Source: Bacilli bacterium (GTDB taxonomy: Bacteria > Bacillota_I > Bacilli_A > RF39 > UBA660). Taken from it: a DNA stretch of 64,000 nt. Every line of letters starts with the position of its first letter. Position 1 is the stretch's first letter. Location: the NCBI GenBank assembly GCA_016293205.1, contig JAEDES010000003.1, positions 1-64,000 of the forward strand, in the 5' to 3' direction. The position numbers and the translations under genes are program-made. This document shows, one piece after another, positions 1-6,882 of this stretch. The notes under the pieces are model-generated. The model ran no database searches, was not told the DNA's origin, and was given only the letters and a program-made list of their open reading frames with translations.

Positions 1-191
1 GGTTGATTATTCGTTAGGCTATTAATTCTTCTTATTCTATCTTCTCTTGGCAGGTATTCATCATCATCTCTTGTTAACTCTGAATTGATTCCTAATTCTT
101 TTAGTCTTCTATCAATATATTTAGCTGCTTGTAGAGTTAGGTCTTTCTCCTTTATATTACCATTTACTGCTCCTGAATCATTTCCACCATG
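1..191 (-). pseudogene. N-acetylmuramoyl-L-alanine amidase (Amidase_3), 3' part cut off by a mobile element
   Basis: Read leftward from 194, the frame gives GHGGNDSGAVNG followed by a continuous amidase_3-like stretch (KEKDLTLQAAKYI, then ELTRDDDEYLPREDR) that leaves the window at base 1. GHGG holds the first zinc ligand of this peptidoglycan amidase family and the following KEKDL region holds the conserved Glu. There is no start codon before a stop at 216-218, so this piece cannot be translated alone. The matching 5' end lies at 8291-8332; joined at the shared CATGG the frame is intact. Without the insert, the protein would begin a few residues before GHGG with no signal peptide, as in phage-type or cytosolic amidases. 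The family call is strong; the physiological role is unknown. Confidence 0.85.
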
Positions 192-200
192 TCCAGGAAT
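181..200. other. Left attachment site of the integrated element
   Basis: CCATG at 187-191 is shared with CCATG at 8298-8302 in the same orientation. Around it both copies follow the pattern TCCnCCATGnCC. This is the short imperfect core expected of large serine recombinases, whose crossover dinucleotide lies in a few identical bases. The site is placed by the amidase reading frame, which becomes continuous when the two copies are joined. Confidence 0.75.
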
Positions 201-229
201 CGGAAAAGTCCAAATTTATTATTTTTATA

Positions 230-1825
230 TTAGAACTCAAAGTTCCATTCTATTTCTATATCTCTTGTTTTATTATCTTTATTATAAATTCCAATATATA
301 CTTTATCAATAAATTCATCAACTATTATTTTATTTAAAGAATCAATATGTTTATATTTTTTTAAAATATCATTAGCTTGTTTTTTGTTTTCTTGAATAGA
401 ATTTATATTATTAATTTCTTTTTCAATTATTGATATTCTATTAGTCATATTTTCTATTTCCTTTAAATAATCATTAGACATTGAAATAAACATATCTTCA
501 TTAACATTTCCTTTTACTTTATCTTCATATAAATTTCTATAATAGTATTTATTTTCATTGATTTTCTTTTCAAGATTACTTTTCTCTTTGTTTAGTATAT
601 TAATTATTTCATAATTTGCATTTTGTTTATTATTCTGATTGTAGAGATTTTGTAAGTTTACTTCATCATAATAGTTACTTAATAAATCATTAATTGCATT
701 TAATATTATCTGCTCTAATTCATCCATTCTTATTGCTTTATTATTATCACATATATGATATTTTTTAGCTCCTTTACATTGCATATATGCTCTCTTGCCT
801 GTTGTTTCACCTTTCACATTATATACATTTCGCATAAAAGACTTTCCACAATTAACACAATAAATTTTTTTACTCAAATAATGGATTTCTCCGTTTTTCA
901 TTGGTGCTGCATGTGTCTTTAAAATTTCTTGTACTTTATTCCAAGTTTCTATGCTAATTATCGGTTCATGAGCATTTTCTATCCTGCACCAATCTTTTGC
1001 ATCAACTTTCTTAAACTTATGAATTTTATATCCCATTGATGTCTTTTTACCTTGAACTAAATTCCCAATATATACTTCATTTCGTAAAATCTGTGCAATA
1101 GTATCTGGACTCCATCTAACATTTTTTAAATCACAATTTGAACATACAAATTTACTTCCTTTTTGCTTCTTATAAACGGACCTAGGCGGAATATTATTAT
1201 TGTTTAGAAATTCACATATTTTATAATATCCATTGCCATTTGCATACATATCAAATATTCTTTTAACTACTTCACTCGCAATTGGATCTATAACTAATTT
1301 ATGTCCATCCTCATTTCTTTCATATCCGTATGGAGCAAAACTGCCCATGAATAATCCATCTTCTCTTTTATTTTTTAATGACTTTTTTATATTTGTAGAT
1401 AAATCATCTAAATACCACTCGTTAATAAGCCCATTTATTTGACGAGATTTTTTGTTAGATTCTATGCTTGTATCAGCATTATCAACAATACTAACAAATC
1501 TAACTCCCCATTCTATAAACTTATTATGTAGGTATCTTTCAATAACTTCCATATCCCTTGAAAATCTAGATTGGCTTTTACATAAAACTAAATTTATCTT
1601 TCCACTTTCACAATCTTTTAAAAGTCTATTAAAATCCGGTCTATCTACTCCTGCTCCTGAAAAATCATCATCTGAATAAATATCAACAACATTCCATCCA
1701 TTTTGATTAGCAAATTTTAGACACATACTTCTTTGATTTACTATTGAATCACTATCATCATTTTTATTTAATTTATCTCTATCTTCATCAGATAATCTAC
1801 AATATACACCTACCTTTTCAATCAT
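230..1825 (-). CDS. Large serine recombinase (site-specific integrase)
   Basis: This 531-residue protein catalyses integration and excision of the element through a serine-linked double-strand exchange. The N-terminal resolvase domain has the nucleophile in YCRLS (Ser12) and the arginine-bearing SRFSRD motif. It is followed by a Recombinase domain (APYGYER region), a zinc ribbon with CxNCGKSF and a later CKG...C pair, and a long Asn/Lys-rich coiled coil of the type that controls directionality. ATG 1825 is chosen over the in-frame ATG at 1831 because GGAGGA ends directly at the latter and sits six bases before the former. The gene lies at the element's left end, 38 bases from the att core, as usual for this class. 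No separate excisionase is recognisable. Confidence 0.95.
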   Translation of the reverse strand: MIEKVGVYCRLSDEDRDKLNKNDDSDSIVNQRSMCLKFANQNGWNVVDIYSDDDFSGAGVDRPDFNRLLKDCESGKINLVLCKSQSRFSRDMEVIERYLHNKFIEWGVRFVSIVDNADTSIESNKKSRQINGLINEWYLDDLSTNIKKSLKNKREDGLFMGSFAPYGYERNEDGHKLVIDPIASEVVKRIFDMYANGNGYYKICEFLNNNNIPPRSVYKKQKGSKFVCSNCDLKNVRWSPDTIAQILRNEVYIGNLVQGKKTSMGYKIHKFKKVDAKDWCRIENAHEPIISIETWNKVQEILKTHAAPMKNGEIHYLSKKIYCVNCGKSFMRNVYNVKGETTGKRAYMQCKGAKKYHICDNNKAIRMDELEQIILNAINDLLSNYYDEVNLQNLYNQNNKQNANYEIINILNKEKSNLEKKINENKYYYRNLYEDKVKGNVNEDMFISMSNDYLKEIENMTNRISIIEKEINNINSIQENKKQANDILKKYKHIDSLNKIIVDEFIDKVYIGIYNKDNKTRDIEIEWNFEF

Positions 1826-1895
1826 AGCCATTCCTCCAATACTTTTTTGAAATGACTAAAATAATTAATAAATACACTCATATTATACATTAATA

Positions 1896-2039
1896 TCAAG
1901 AATTCTTTAATAATAATTCTTGATTCTCTAATGCAATAATAATATTTATTAGTTTTTTATTAAAAATCTCTTTTAATTCATTATTATTTTTATTCTCTTT
2001 TGTCTTAAATTTATATTTTACATTATATACTACCTCCAT
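1896..2039 (-). CDS. 47-residue recombinase-associated small protein, unknown function
   Basis: This short frame starts ATG GAG GTA at 2039, ten or so bases after an AAAGGGGGAA ribosome site, and ends TGA at 1896. The product is strongly basic at first (KYKFKTKENKNNN), then amphipathic (IFNKKLINIIIALENQE). Small proteins with a basic start and an FNKKL-like helix are common directly upstream of serine recombinases in Firmicute elements, which is family impression rather than a search result. It lies between the recombinase and the winged-helix gene on the same strand with short gaps, so it is probably co-transcribed. A role in excision control is a guess. An inverted repeat of CAAGAATT overlaps its 3' end. 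Confidence 0.6.
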   Translation of the reverse strand: MEVVYNVKYKFKTKENKNNNELKEIFNKKLINIIIALENQELLLKNS

Positions 2040-2101
2040 TACATCTATTCCCCCTTTGCTTATTTCTTATAAAACATAACCTTATTATTTTTTATCATAT
2101 A

Positions 2102-2599
2102 TCAATCCTCCTTAAACTCACTTAATATTTTTTCTAATTCCTCTAATTCTTCTTTACTTGCTGGACTAGATTTACATATTTCTGGATGTTCCATCCAATA
2201 AGGCATAATTTCTTTATTTTTATTATATTTATTTTTATATTTATTATTTATATTATGGGTGCAGTCACTTGCATACTCTTTATTACATGTTTTTGCACTA
2301 TCTATTGCAACTTTTGTTGGTATTTTATTATTATTTAAATATATTTTCCTTTTTCCATTTTCATATTTTATATTTATATATTCTAATTTTTTTAGTTTCG
2401 ACAACGAATAATTAATTGTTCTTTGAGATTTATTAATATACTTCTCTAAATATTCATTATTTGCATAACAATAGGTATTTTTTAAGGTAAGTGATATGAT
2501 AAGTCCCATTAACATTCTATCTGTTTCTGATAATGAGCTATCTTTAAATAATATTCTTGGAATCATAATAAAATCACAATCTAAATAAATATATATCAC
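2102..2599 (-). CDS. Winged-helix DNA-binding protein of the element, possible replication initiator
   Basis: This 165-residue protein has an N-terminal helix-turn-helix region of the type seen in phage and IME replication or regulatory proteins. It shows KDSSLSETDRMLMGLI, then YANNEYLEKYINKSQRTINYSL (recognition helix) and a wing (NIKYENGKRKIYL). A Lys/Asn linker follows, then an acidic C-terminal tail beginning MPYWMEHPE and ending in a Glu-rich helix, a layout common in mobile-element initiators. The start is uncertain: GTG 2599 sits inside the AAAGGTGAT ribosome site, while ATG 2566 (MIPRILF) fits the family better but has no good ribosome site. Replication of an excised circle is a plausible job; transcriptional control is the alternative. 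Confidence 0.6.
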   Translation of the reverse strand: MIYIYLDCDFIMIPRILFKDSSLSETDRMLMGLIISLTLKNTYCYANNEYLEKYINKSQRTINYSLSKLKKLEYINIKYENGKRKIYLNNNKIPTKVAIDSAKTCNKEYASDCTHNINNKYKNKYNKNKEIMPYWMEHPEICKSSPASKEELEELEKILSEFKED

Positions 2600-2722
2600 C
2601 TTTTGTATAATAAATAAGGACTATAATTCCTACTTGTTTATCTATAATAAATATAGAAAGGTACTAATATAAATCTCCGAACATTTATTGTACCTTGCCT
2701 TACTAAAAGATTATAAATCACC

Positions 2723-2980
2723 TTAGTAAATATGAATCTCATACATTCCTGGATTGTATTCCTTATATACTATATATTTAAACTTTTCTAGTATTTTTAA
2801 ATTATTTCTAAATCCAATGTTTGTAATTGATATAACTTGTTGTATTTCGCCTATATTAATATGGGATATCATTTTATCATAGCCTTTAGAATATAAATAA
2901 GCATATATTTCTTTTGTTTCAGCTTTGATAAACTTATCTTTCCATATTTTATGATTGGTTAAATCTAGTTTCCTTTTCAT
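2723..2980 (-). CDS. Small winged-helix-like protein, unknown function
   Basis: This is an 85-residue basic protein. The start at 2980 is supported by AGGAGGT five bases upstream; a longer reading from 3019 would ignore it. The predicted fold is helical with a turn near INIGEIQQVISITNIGF, followed by a beta-wing-like end (YIVYKEYNPGMYEIHIY), so a DNA-binding winged helix is likely. It is the first gene after the strong minus-strand promoter at 3024-3052 and lies opposite the XRE repressor. It therefore looks like an early gene of the element, for example an antirepressor, excisionase or initiator accessory. None of these can be chosen from sequence alone. Confidence 0.6.
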   Translation of the reverse strand: MKRKLDLTNHKIWKDKFIKAETKEIYAYLYSKGYDKMISHINIGEIQQVISITNIGFRNNLKILEKFKYIVYKEYNPGMYEIHIY

Positions 2981-3000
2981 TTTTACCTCCTTTCTGTATT

Positions 3001-3062
3001 GGAAATTAAGTTTCCGCAATTCAATATTACATTGTAATTACCGTTTTGTCAACTAAGTTTCC
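3001..3062. promoter_or_regulatory. Divergent control region: minus-strand promoter flanked by two repeated operator-like sites
   Basis: On the minus strand there is TTGACA (3047-3052), a 17-base spacer and TAATAT (3024-3029), close to a consensus sigma-A promoter for the gene starting at 2980. A near-palindrome GGAAA-N5-TTTCC at 3001-3015 covers the expected transcription start. A copy matching 12 of 15 bases (3048-3062, same orientation) overlaps the -35. This is the arrangement expected for binding by the adjacent XRE repressor. A TATAAT for the opposite gene is at 3080-3085. Confidence 0.7.
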
Positions 3063-3124
3063 ATTTTTTATTTACTTTTTATAATATTTAATATATAATT
3101 AACTTATCACTGGAGTGTGATTAT

Positions 3125-3625
3125 ATGTTAAAAAAAGAAGAAACAATTGCTGAATTAGTTAGAACTGCTAGAAAAAGTAAAAAAATTTCAGCACGAAAAC
3201 TAGCCTCTTTAGTTGGTGTTAGTCATACTGAAATAAATAACATAGAAAGTGGTTTTAGAGTTAAACCATCTATCTTAGTTCTTAAAGGATTCGAAAAATA
3301 TCTAGATATTCCATTTACTAAAACAGCTAAACTAGCTGGATATTCAAATGATACAATTAAATATGGTGATGGTGAAATTATCGTCAGTTATGAAATGTAT
3401 GATAAAAAATTAAATGAATATAAGGAAGAAATAAAACATATGCAATATATAATTGATCTAAAGAGACATATTGCTATGGATATTAATGAACAATTTAAAA
3501 ATATACATAATTATTTAAATGAACAGAGCGATATTAATAAAAAATTATTGGATAGTGCAAATTCTATCGAGAGATATTTATCTGAGATAGAAAAAAAATA
3601 CGAAAGTATTTTAAAAGAAAAATAA
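3125..3625 (+). CDS. XRE-family transcriptional repressor of the element
   Basis: This 166-residue protein has an N-terminal Cro/cI-type helix-turn-helix, about residues 8-65. Recognition-helix text is SHTEINNIESGFRVKP, with a preceding ISARKLASLVGV helix. The rest is charged and largely helical and ends in a likely coiled coil (residues 95-160), suggesting dimerisation. It is transcribed away from the rest of the element's minus-strand genes, across the operator-like sites at 3001-3062, as immunity repressors of integrated elements usually are. No metallopeptidase (ImmA-like) partner is encoded nearby. A hairpin terminator follows immediately. The DNA-binding role is confident; the regulated genes are inferred from layout. 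Confidence 0.85.
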   Translation: MLKKEETIAELVRTARKSKKISARKLASLVGVSHTEINNIESGFRVKPSILVLKGFEKYLDIPFTKTAKLAGYSNDTIKYGDGEIIVSYEMYDKKLNEYKEEIKHMQYIIDLKRHIAMDINEQFKNIHNYLNEQSDINKKLLDSANSIERYLSEIEKKYESILKEK

Positions 3626-3652
3626 CCTTTTCATACCGATTAGGTTATTTTT
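3621..3652 (+). terminator. Rho-independent terminator after the XRE gene
   Basis: AATAACCT (3621-3628) pairs with AGGTTATT (3642-3649), followed by a T-rich run. It isolates the repressor from the oriT region. Confidence 0.7.
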
Positions 3653-3665
3653 TATTAAAGAATAC

Positions 3666-3860
3666 GTGGCACGTTTTGTGAGTTTACTCATGAAAGTGGC
3701 GATAGTATTCTTTCTTTTTTATTTCATAAAAAAGGCAACATATTATATATTATCAATTAATAAATATGTTGCTTATGGGATTCCAAAGGGCGTTCCCTTG
3801 GCACACAGCGTTATTGGCTTTGCCAATATCGTAGTGTGTTACTTTATTGACAAAAAATGA
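3666..3860 (+). CDS. Possible 64-residue membrane peptide overlapping oriT (doubtful)
   Basis: A GTG-started frame encodes a hydrophobic stretch (VAIVFFLFYFIKKATYYI), then a segment translated from the oriT hairpins. No good ribosome site precedes GTG 3666; an internal ATG further on also lacks one. Because the 3' half is occupied by the transfer-origin stem-loops, the frame may be accidental. Against that, the hydrophobic start is typical of a real single-pass membrane peptide. It is listed for completeness. Confidence 0.25.
   Translation: MARFVSLLMKVAIVFFLFYFIKKATYYILSINKYVAYGIPKGVPLAHSVIGFANIVVCYFIDKK
3783..3850 (+). other. oriT: Origin of transfer (oriT) of MobV/pMV158 type
   Basis: Two nested structures are visible. 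The first hairpin is CCAAAGGG-CGTT-CCCTTGG (3783-3801). Then a long interrupted palindrome runs from CACAC (3802-3806) through ATTGGC (3813-3818), loop TTT and GCCAAT (3822-3827) to GTGTG (3834-3838), directly followed by TTACTTTAT. MobV relaxases nick pMV158-type origins at TAGTGTG/TTA, and this sequence reads GTAGTGTG/TTA, placing the probable nick between 3838 and 3839 on the plus strand. The element's own MobV gene lies at 6883-8178, about 3 kb away; the ABC cargo separates the two. The assignment rests on the remembered pMV158 nick consensus plus the stem geometry. Confidence 0.75.
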
Positions 3861-3882
3861 GCCTACCATTTAATAGACCCAT

Positions 3883-4491
3883 TTATATCAATGTATTAAA
3901 ATTTATATATATTATATTTATTATATATACTATAATTGATGGAATTAATAAGATAACAAAATTTAATAAATAAATTGATAATATTCTCAATTGGCTATAT
4001 CCTACCATTTTTAATAACAGGATAGTTGTTTTTTCATAATATATAGCTGTTGTAATGGTAATAATTAAAATAACAAATGAAATAACAATTAAAAGTTTAG
4101 ATATTATACTATAAAATGATAAATTATTTAATGTATTATTATACATATTATTTGCTATTAATAATTCCGCTTTATCTTTATATTTTTCATATAATGAGAT
4201 TTTATTAAAAGATACACTATAATATCTTGTGTTTTTTTTAGTTTCAATGCCATATGTTTCTAATTCTTCTTTTCTCATTTCTTTTATTTCAATCTTTTTA
4301 TAGTTTTTTCTTATCTCTTTTTCTATTTTAGAATCGACGATCAAAAATATTTCATTATTGTTACTAACTATTTTTCTATCAACTTCTATATATTTGTTAA
4401 TTATTACATTATTAAATATAGACAATATTGTTATTAATACTAGAAAATATATATTTCTCTTTTTTCTAAAAAATGAAAGTATATTAATCAT
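3883..4491 (-). CDS. FtsX-like ABC permease, short subunit
   Basis: This 202-residue membrane protein has MacB/FtsX topology in miniature. It has one N-terminal transmembrane helix (about 12-30), an extracytoplasmic Lys/Glu-rich domain of about 90 residues, and three C-terminal helices (about 128-150, 160-180, 180-200). Its ATG overlaps the end of the preceding permease by 8 bases, indicating translational coupling. Because both permeases have complete four-helix topologies, they look like two subunits rather than one frameshifted gene. It probably pairs with the larger permease and the ATPase in a peptide-export, immunity or resistance transporter. The substrate is unknown; the adjacent secreted protein is the obvious candidate. 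Confidence 0.7.
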   Translation of the reverse strand: MINILSFFRKKRNIYFLVLITILSIFNNVIINKYIEVDRKIVSNNNEIFLIVDSKIEKEIRKNYKKIEIKEMRKEELETYGIETKKNTRYYSVSFNKISLYEKYKDKAELLIANNMYNNTLNNLSFYSIISKLLIVISFVILIITITTAIYYEKTTILLLKMVGYSQLRILSIYLLNFVILLIPSIIVYIINIIYINFNTLI

Positions 4492-5626
4492 TTCTTATAA
4501 ATTCACTTATCGCTTTTTTCTTTGCTTTAAAAAAATAATTTTTTGTTATAATATAATTTACTAATATTTCAACAATAAAAACGAACAGAATATAATACCA
4601 AGGCAATACGGCTTTTAATCCCATAGATACTAAATCTACCTTTGTTTTGGTATATATTATTATTCCAATGACATATAAAATTAATGTTATTACAAATGAG
4701 ATTATACTACATAATATATTTTTTACATTATATATTTTATACAATTCGTTATGACTATATCCACATGTTAAATATATGGAAATATTATTTTTTTCTTTAT
4801 TGTAATAACTATTTAAATATAAAAATTTCACTCCGAAAAATAAGAAAACACTTATTAAAAATACAATGAATATATTACTATAGATTGTTTTTATTGCATT
4901 TGAATCGGCCGAAACCATATAATCGGCATTAACACCAAATTTTTGAACATTTTTAAATACTTCTTGTAAATCTGAAGAATTTTCTACAAATAATACATAT
5001 ATATCATCAATCGTTGTATATTCGTCCAATAATTTTTTTTGAACATCTGCAATTTTTATCATATCATTTTCTGATAAGAATGCTGTTTCCTTACCTATTC
5101 CATAATTTGATGAATCTACTGAATCTATAACTTTTACTTTTTTAACTTTAGCACTATCTATTGTTATAGAAATCCATTTCCCAATTAACTCTTTACCTTT
5201 ATATGTTTTTCCTGACACTTCTAATTCTAATTCATCAGAAACTATCATTTGTCCTACACCAAGTGAAGTTATCTTCTCATCAATAAATTTCATTTCTTTT
5301 GGAATTGAATGAAATTCAAGCATTGTCATGTTTGCATGTGCTCTTATATATGTCTCATATTCTTTTTTTACTATTTTCACATTCTTTATAGTTTCAATTT
5401 GACTAAGAAGTTCTTTATTAGTTTCATCTATTCCATATATTCTAATTTTATGAGCACTAATCCCATCTTCTAACATAATTCTTCCAAATCTTTGATATGA
5501 ATAATATGCAGTAAGTGATATTAAAAGCATTAATATAGTGAATGAGCATAATAGTATTTGTATCCAATCTTTTTTATTATGCTTTAATGTTTTTAGTGTA
5601 ATTAATATTCTATCTGAAATTTTCAT
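4484..5626 (-). CDS. FtsX-like ABC permease, long subunit
   Basis: This 380-residue protein has an N-terminal helix (about 22-42), a roughly 200-residue extracytoplasmic domain and three C-terminal helices (about 248-272, 300-325, 343-365), which is the MacB/FtsX layout. The first residues (ISDRILITLKTLKHNKKDW) match the cytoplasmic lead helix of this class. Its start overlaps the ATPase stop by 4 bases, so ATPase and permeases are translated as a unit. MacB-type transporters act on peptides at the outer face rather than moving small nutrients. In Gram-positive mobile elements they often sit beside bacteriocin or resistance functions; here that link is inferred from context only. Confidence 0.8.
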   Translation of the reverse strand: MKISDRILITLKTLKHNKKDWIQILLCSFTILMLLISLTAYYSYQRFGRIMLEDGISAHKIRIYGIDETNKELLSQIETIKNVKIVKKEYETYIRAHANMTMLEFHSIPKEMKFIDEKITSLGVGQMIVSDELELEVSGKTYKGKELIGKWISITIDSAKVKKVKVIDSVDSSNYGIGKETAFLSENDMIKIADVQKKLLDEYTTIDDIYVLFVENSSDLQEVFKNVQKFGVNADYMVSADSNAIKTIYSNIFIVFLISVFLFFGVKFLYLNSYYNKEKNNISIYLTCGYSHNELYKIYNVKNILCSIISFVITLILYVIGIIIYTKTKVDLVSMGLKAVLPWYYILFVFIVEILVNYIITKNYFFKAKKKAISEFIRND

Positions 5627-6294
5627 TTTTTCACCTCAAATAGTTTACCATCTCTTAATTCCAAACATACATCTGCATATTCGAAAACTAATTCATCATG
5701 TGATACTATTATGACACAATATCCTTCTTCTGATAATTTTTTTAAAATATTAAATACTTTTTTTGTATTTGTTTTGTCTAAGGAGCTTGTTGGCTCATCA
5801 CATAAAATAACCTTAGGATTATTTGCAAGTGCACGTGCTATACACACTCTTTGTCTTTCTCCCCCTGATAATTCTTTCGGATAGTGATATAATCTATTTT
5901 TTAATCCAAATTTTTCTAATAACCTTTCAGCTTTTTGTTTTCTTTCATTTTTATCTATATCTTCGTTTATTAACATTGGTATTTCAACATTTTCTATTGC
6001 ATTTAAATATTCATTTAAATCCACACTTTGAAATACATACCCTATTGCTTTATTTCTTATTTTGCATCTTTTATTATCATTTATATTTTTTGTATTAGCT
6101 CCGTCAAATATATAATTTCCATCTGTTGCATTTTCTAATAATCCCAATATATTAATCAAAGTGGTCTTTCCAGAACCACTTTGACCAAATATTGCATAAA
6201 GTTTATTTTCTTTAAAATTATAATTTACATCAACTAATACATCAATTACTTCTCCGTTTTTGTTAAATTTTTTTGAAATTTTCTCGAGTTTCAT
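5623..6294 (-). CDS. ABC transporter ATP-binding protein (MacB/LolD type)
   Basis: This 223-residue ATPase powers the two downstream permeases. All catalytic elements are present: Walker A GQSGSGKTT (about 36-44), Q-loop FQSVD, signature LSGGERQ, Walker B VILCDEPTSSLD and the switch His in SHD. Start ATG 6294 (MKLEKISKKF) is chosen because AAAGGA lies nine bases upstream. The in-frame TTG at 6312 overlaps that ribosome site and ATG 6300 is only three bases from it. The gene follows the secreted-protein gene by 42 bases with no clear terminator between them, so the two are probably co-expressed. Confidence 0.92.
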   Translation of the reverse strand: MKLEKISKKFNKNGEVIDVLVDVNYNFKENKLYAIFGQSGSGKTTLINILGLLENATDGNYIFDGANTKNINDNKRCKIRNKAIGYVFQSVDLNEYLNAIENVEIPMLINEDIDKNERKQKAERLLEKFGLKNRLYHYPKELSGGERQRVCIARALANNPKVILCDEPTSSLDKTNTKKVFNILKKLSEEGYCVIIVSHDELVFEYADVCLELRDGKLFEVKK

Positions 6295-6336
6295 TAACAT
6301 ACGTCCTTTCAACTTTTACAAATGTATAGATGTAAA

Positions 6337-6738
6337 TTAATAACTACCAACTGTCATAGTAGCATAAGTTGTACCAGTATTACCAACTACTTTATATCTA
6401 AAACTTCCAGCATTAATATCAGTCCATGTTACTCTTGCTGATAAATTCGCATTAGTTAACTTAGTTGTTTTTGTACCTAAACTTTGCCAATAGCCAGCTG
6501 TTGATCTTTCTAATGTTGTATAGTGTCTTGTATATCCAGCACTTCCTTTTGAAATACTGCTAACAGCATATGTTGCATGAGCATTAGCATCTGTATAATC
6601 ATATGTTCCAAAAGTTGAATTATATGTTGATGTTATTGCTAATGACCCAACAGTATAATTTGTTGCAGCATATACAGCTACTGCAAAAACAAGCGATAAT
6701 ACAGTAGAAGTAGCCAATGCTTTAAATAAAGTCTTCAT
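6337..6738 (-). CDS. Small secreted protein, candidate bacteriocin or peptide cargo (unrecognised family)
   Basis: This 133-residue preprotein has a clear Sec signal: MKTLFK, a hydrophobic core to residue 22, and a likely cleavage after VYA (residue 24). The mature part, about 109 residues, is rich in Thr, Ser, Tyr and Ala with no cysteine and many short beta-like strands (YTVGSLAITSTYNSTFGTY and similar), suggesting an all-beta extracellular protein. It has a strong ribosome site (GGAGGAG) and stands first in the run that continues into the ABC ATPase and permeases. Secreted protein plus FtsX-like ABC resembles lactococcin 972-type loci, but I cannot align it to that bacteriocin. A surface protein or transporter partner is the alternative. 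Confidence 0.6.
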   Translation of the reverse strand: MKTLFKALATSTVLSLVFAVAVYAATNYTVGSLAITSTYNSTFGTYDYTDANAHATYAVSSISKGSAGYTRHYTTLERSTAGYWQSLGTKTTKLTNANLSARVTWTDINAGSFRYKVVGNTGTTYATMTVGSY

Positions 6739-6771
6739 AAAACTCCTCCTTTCCTCTTATATTTATGAAAA

Positions 6772-6803
6772 GTCACTTTGCATAAATAAATTATGCTTGT
6801 GAC
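6772..6803. repeat. Interrupted palindrome upstream of the secreted-protein gene
   Basis: GTCAC-TTT-GCATAA-5-TTATGC-TT-GTGAC forms a 32-base, near-perfect inverted repeat ending 34 bases before the start codon at 6738. It could be a regulator binding site or a 5' mRNA stem that stabilises or controls the cargo transcript. No regulator gene is adjacent. Confidence 0.6.
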
Positions 6804-6882
6804 ACTCATATCACTATATTTTTAGTACATTATTTTCTTGCCTATATTCTATCATTAATATTTTTATTAATCAATATTTTTT

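Noticed and set aside
85..312. Plus-strand frame across the left attachment site
   Set aside because: It is the antisense of the amidase fragment and the end of the recombinase gene; the opposite strand gives clear family matches.
2658..2696. AAGGTAC/GTACCTT inverted repeat in the element
   Set aside because: Arms are only seven bases with a 25-base loop and no T run, so it could be chance.
3883..5626. The two permeases as one frameshifted gene
   Set aside because: Each half has its own N-terminal helix, outer domain and three C-terminal helices, and the overlap is a normal ATG coupling.
6337..6738. Identification of the secreted protein as lactococcin 972
   Set aside because: Only size, signal peptide and ABC neighbours agree; the mature sequence cannot be aligned with that bacteriocin.
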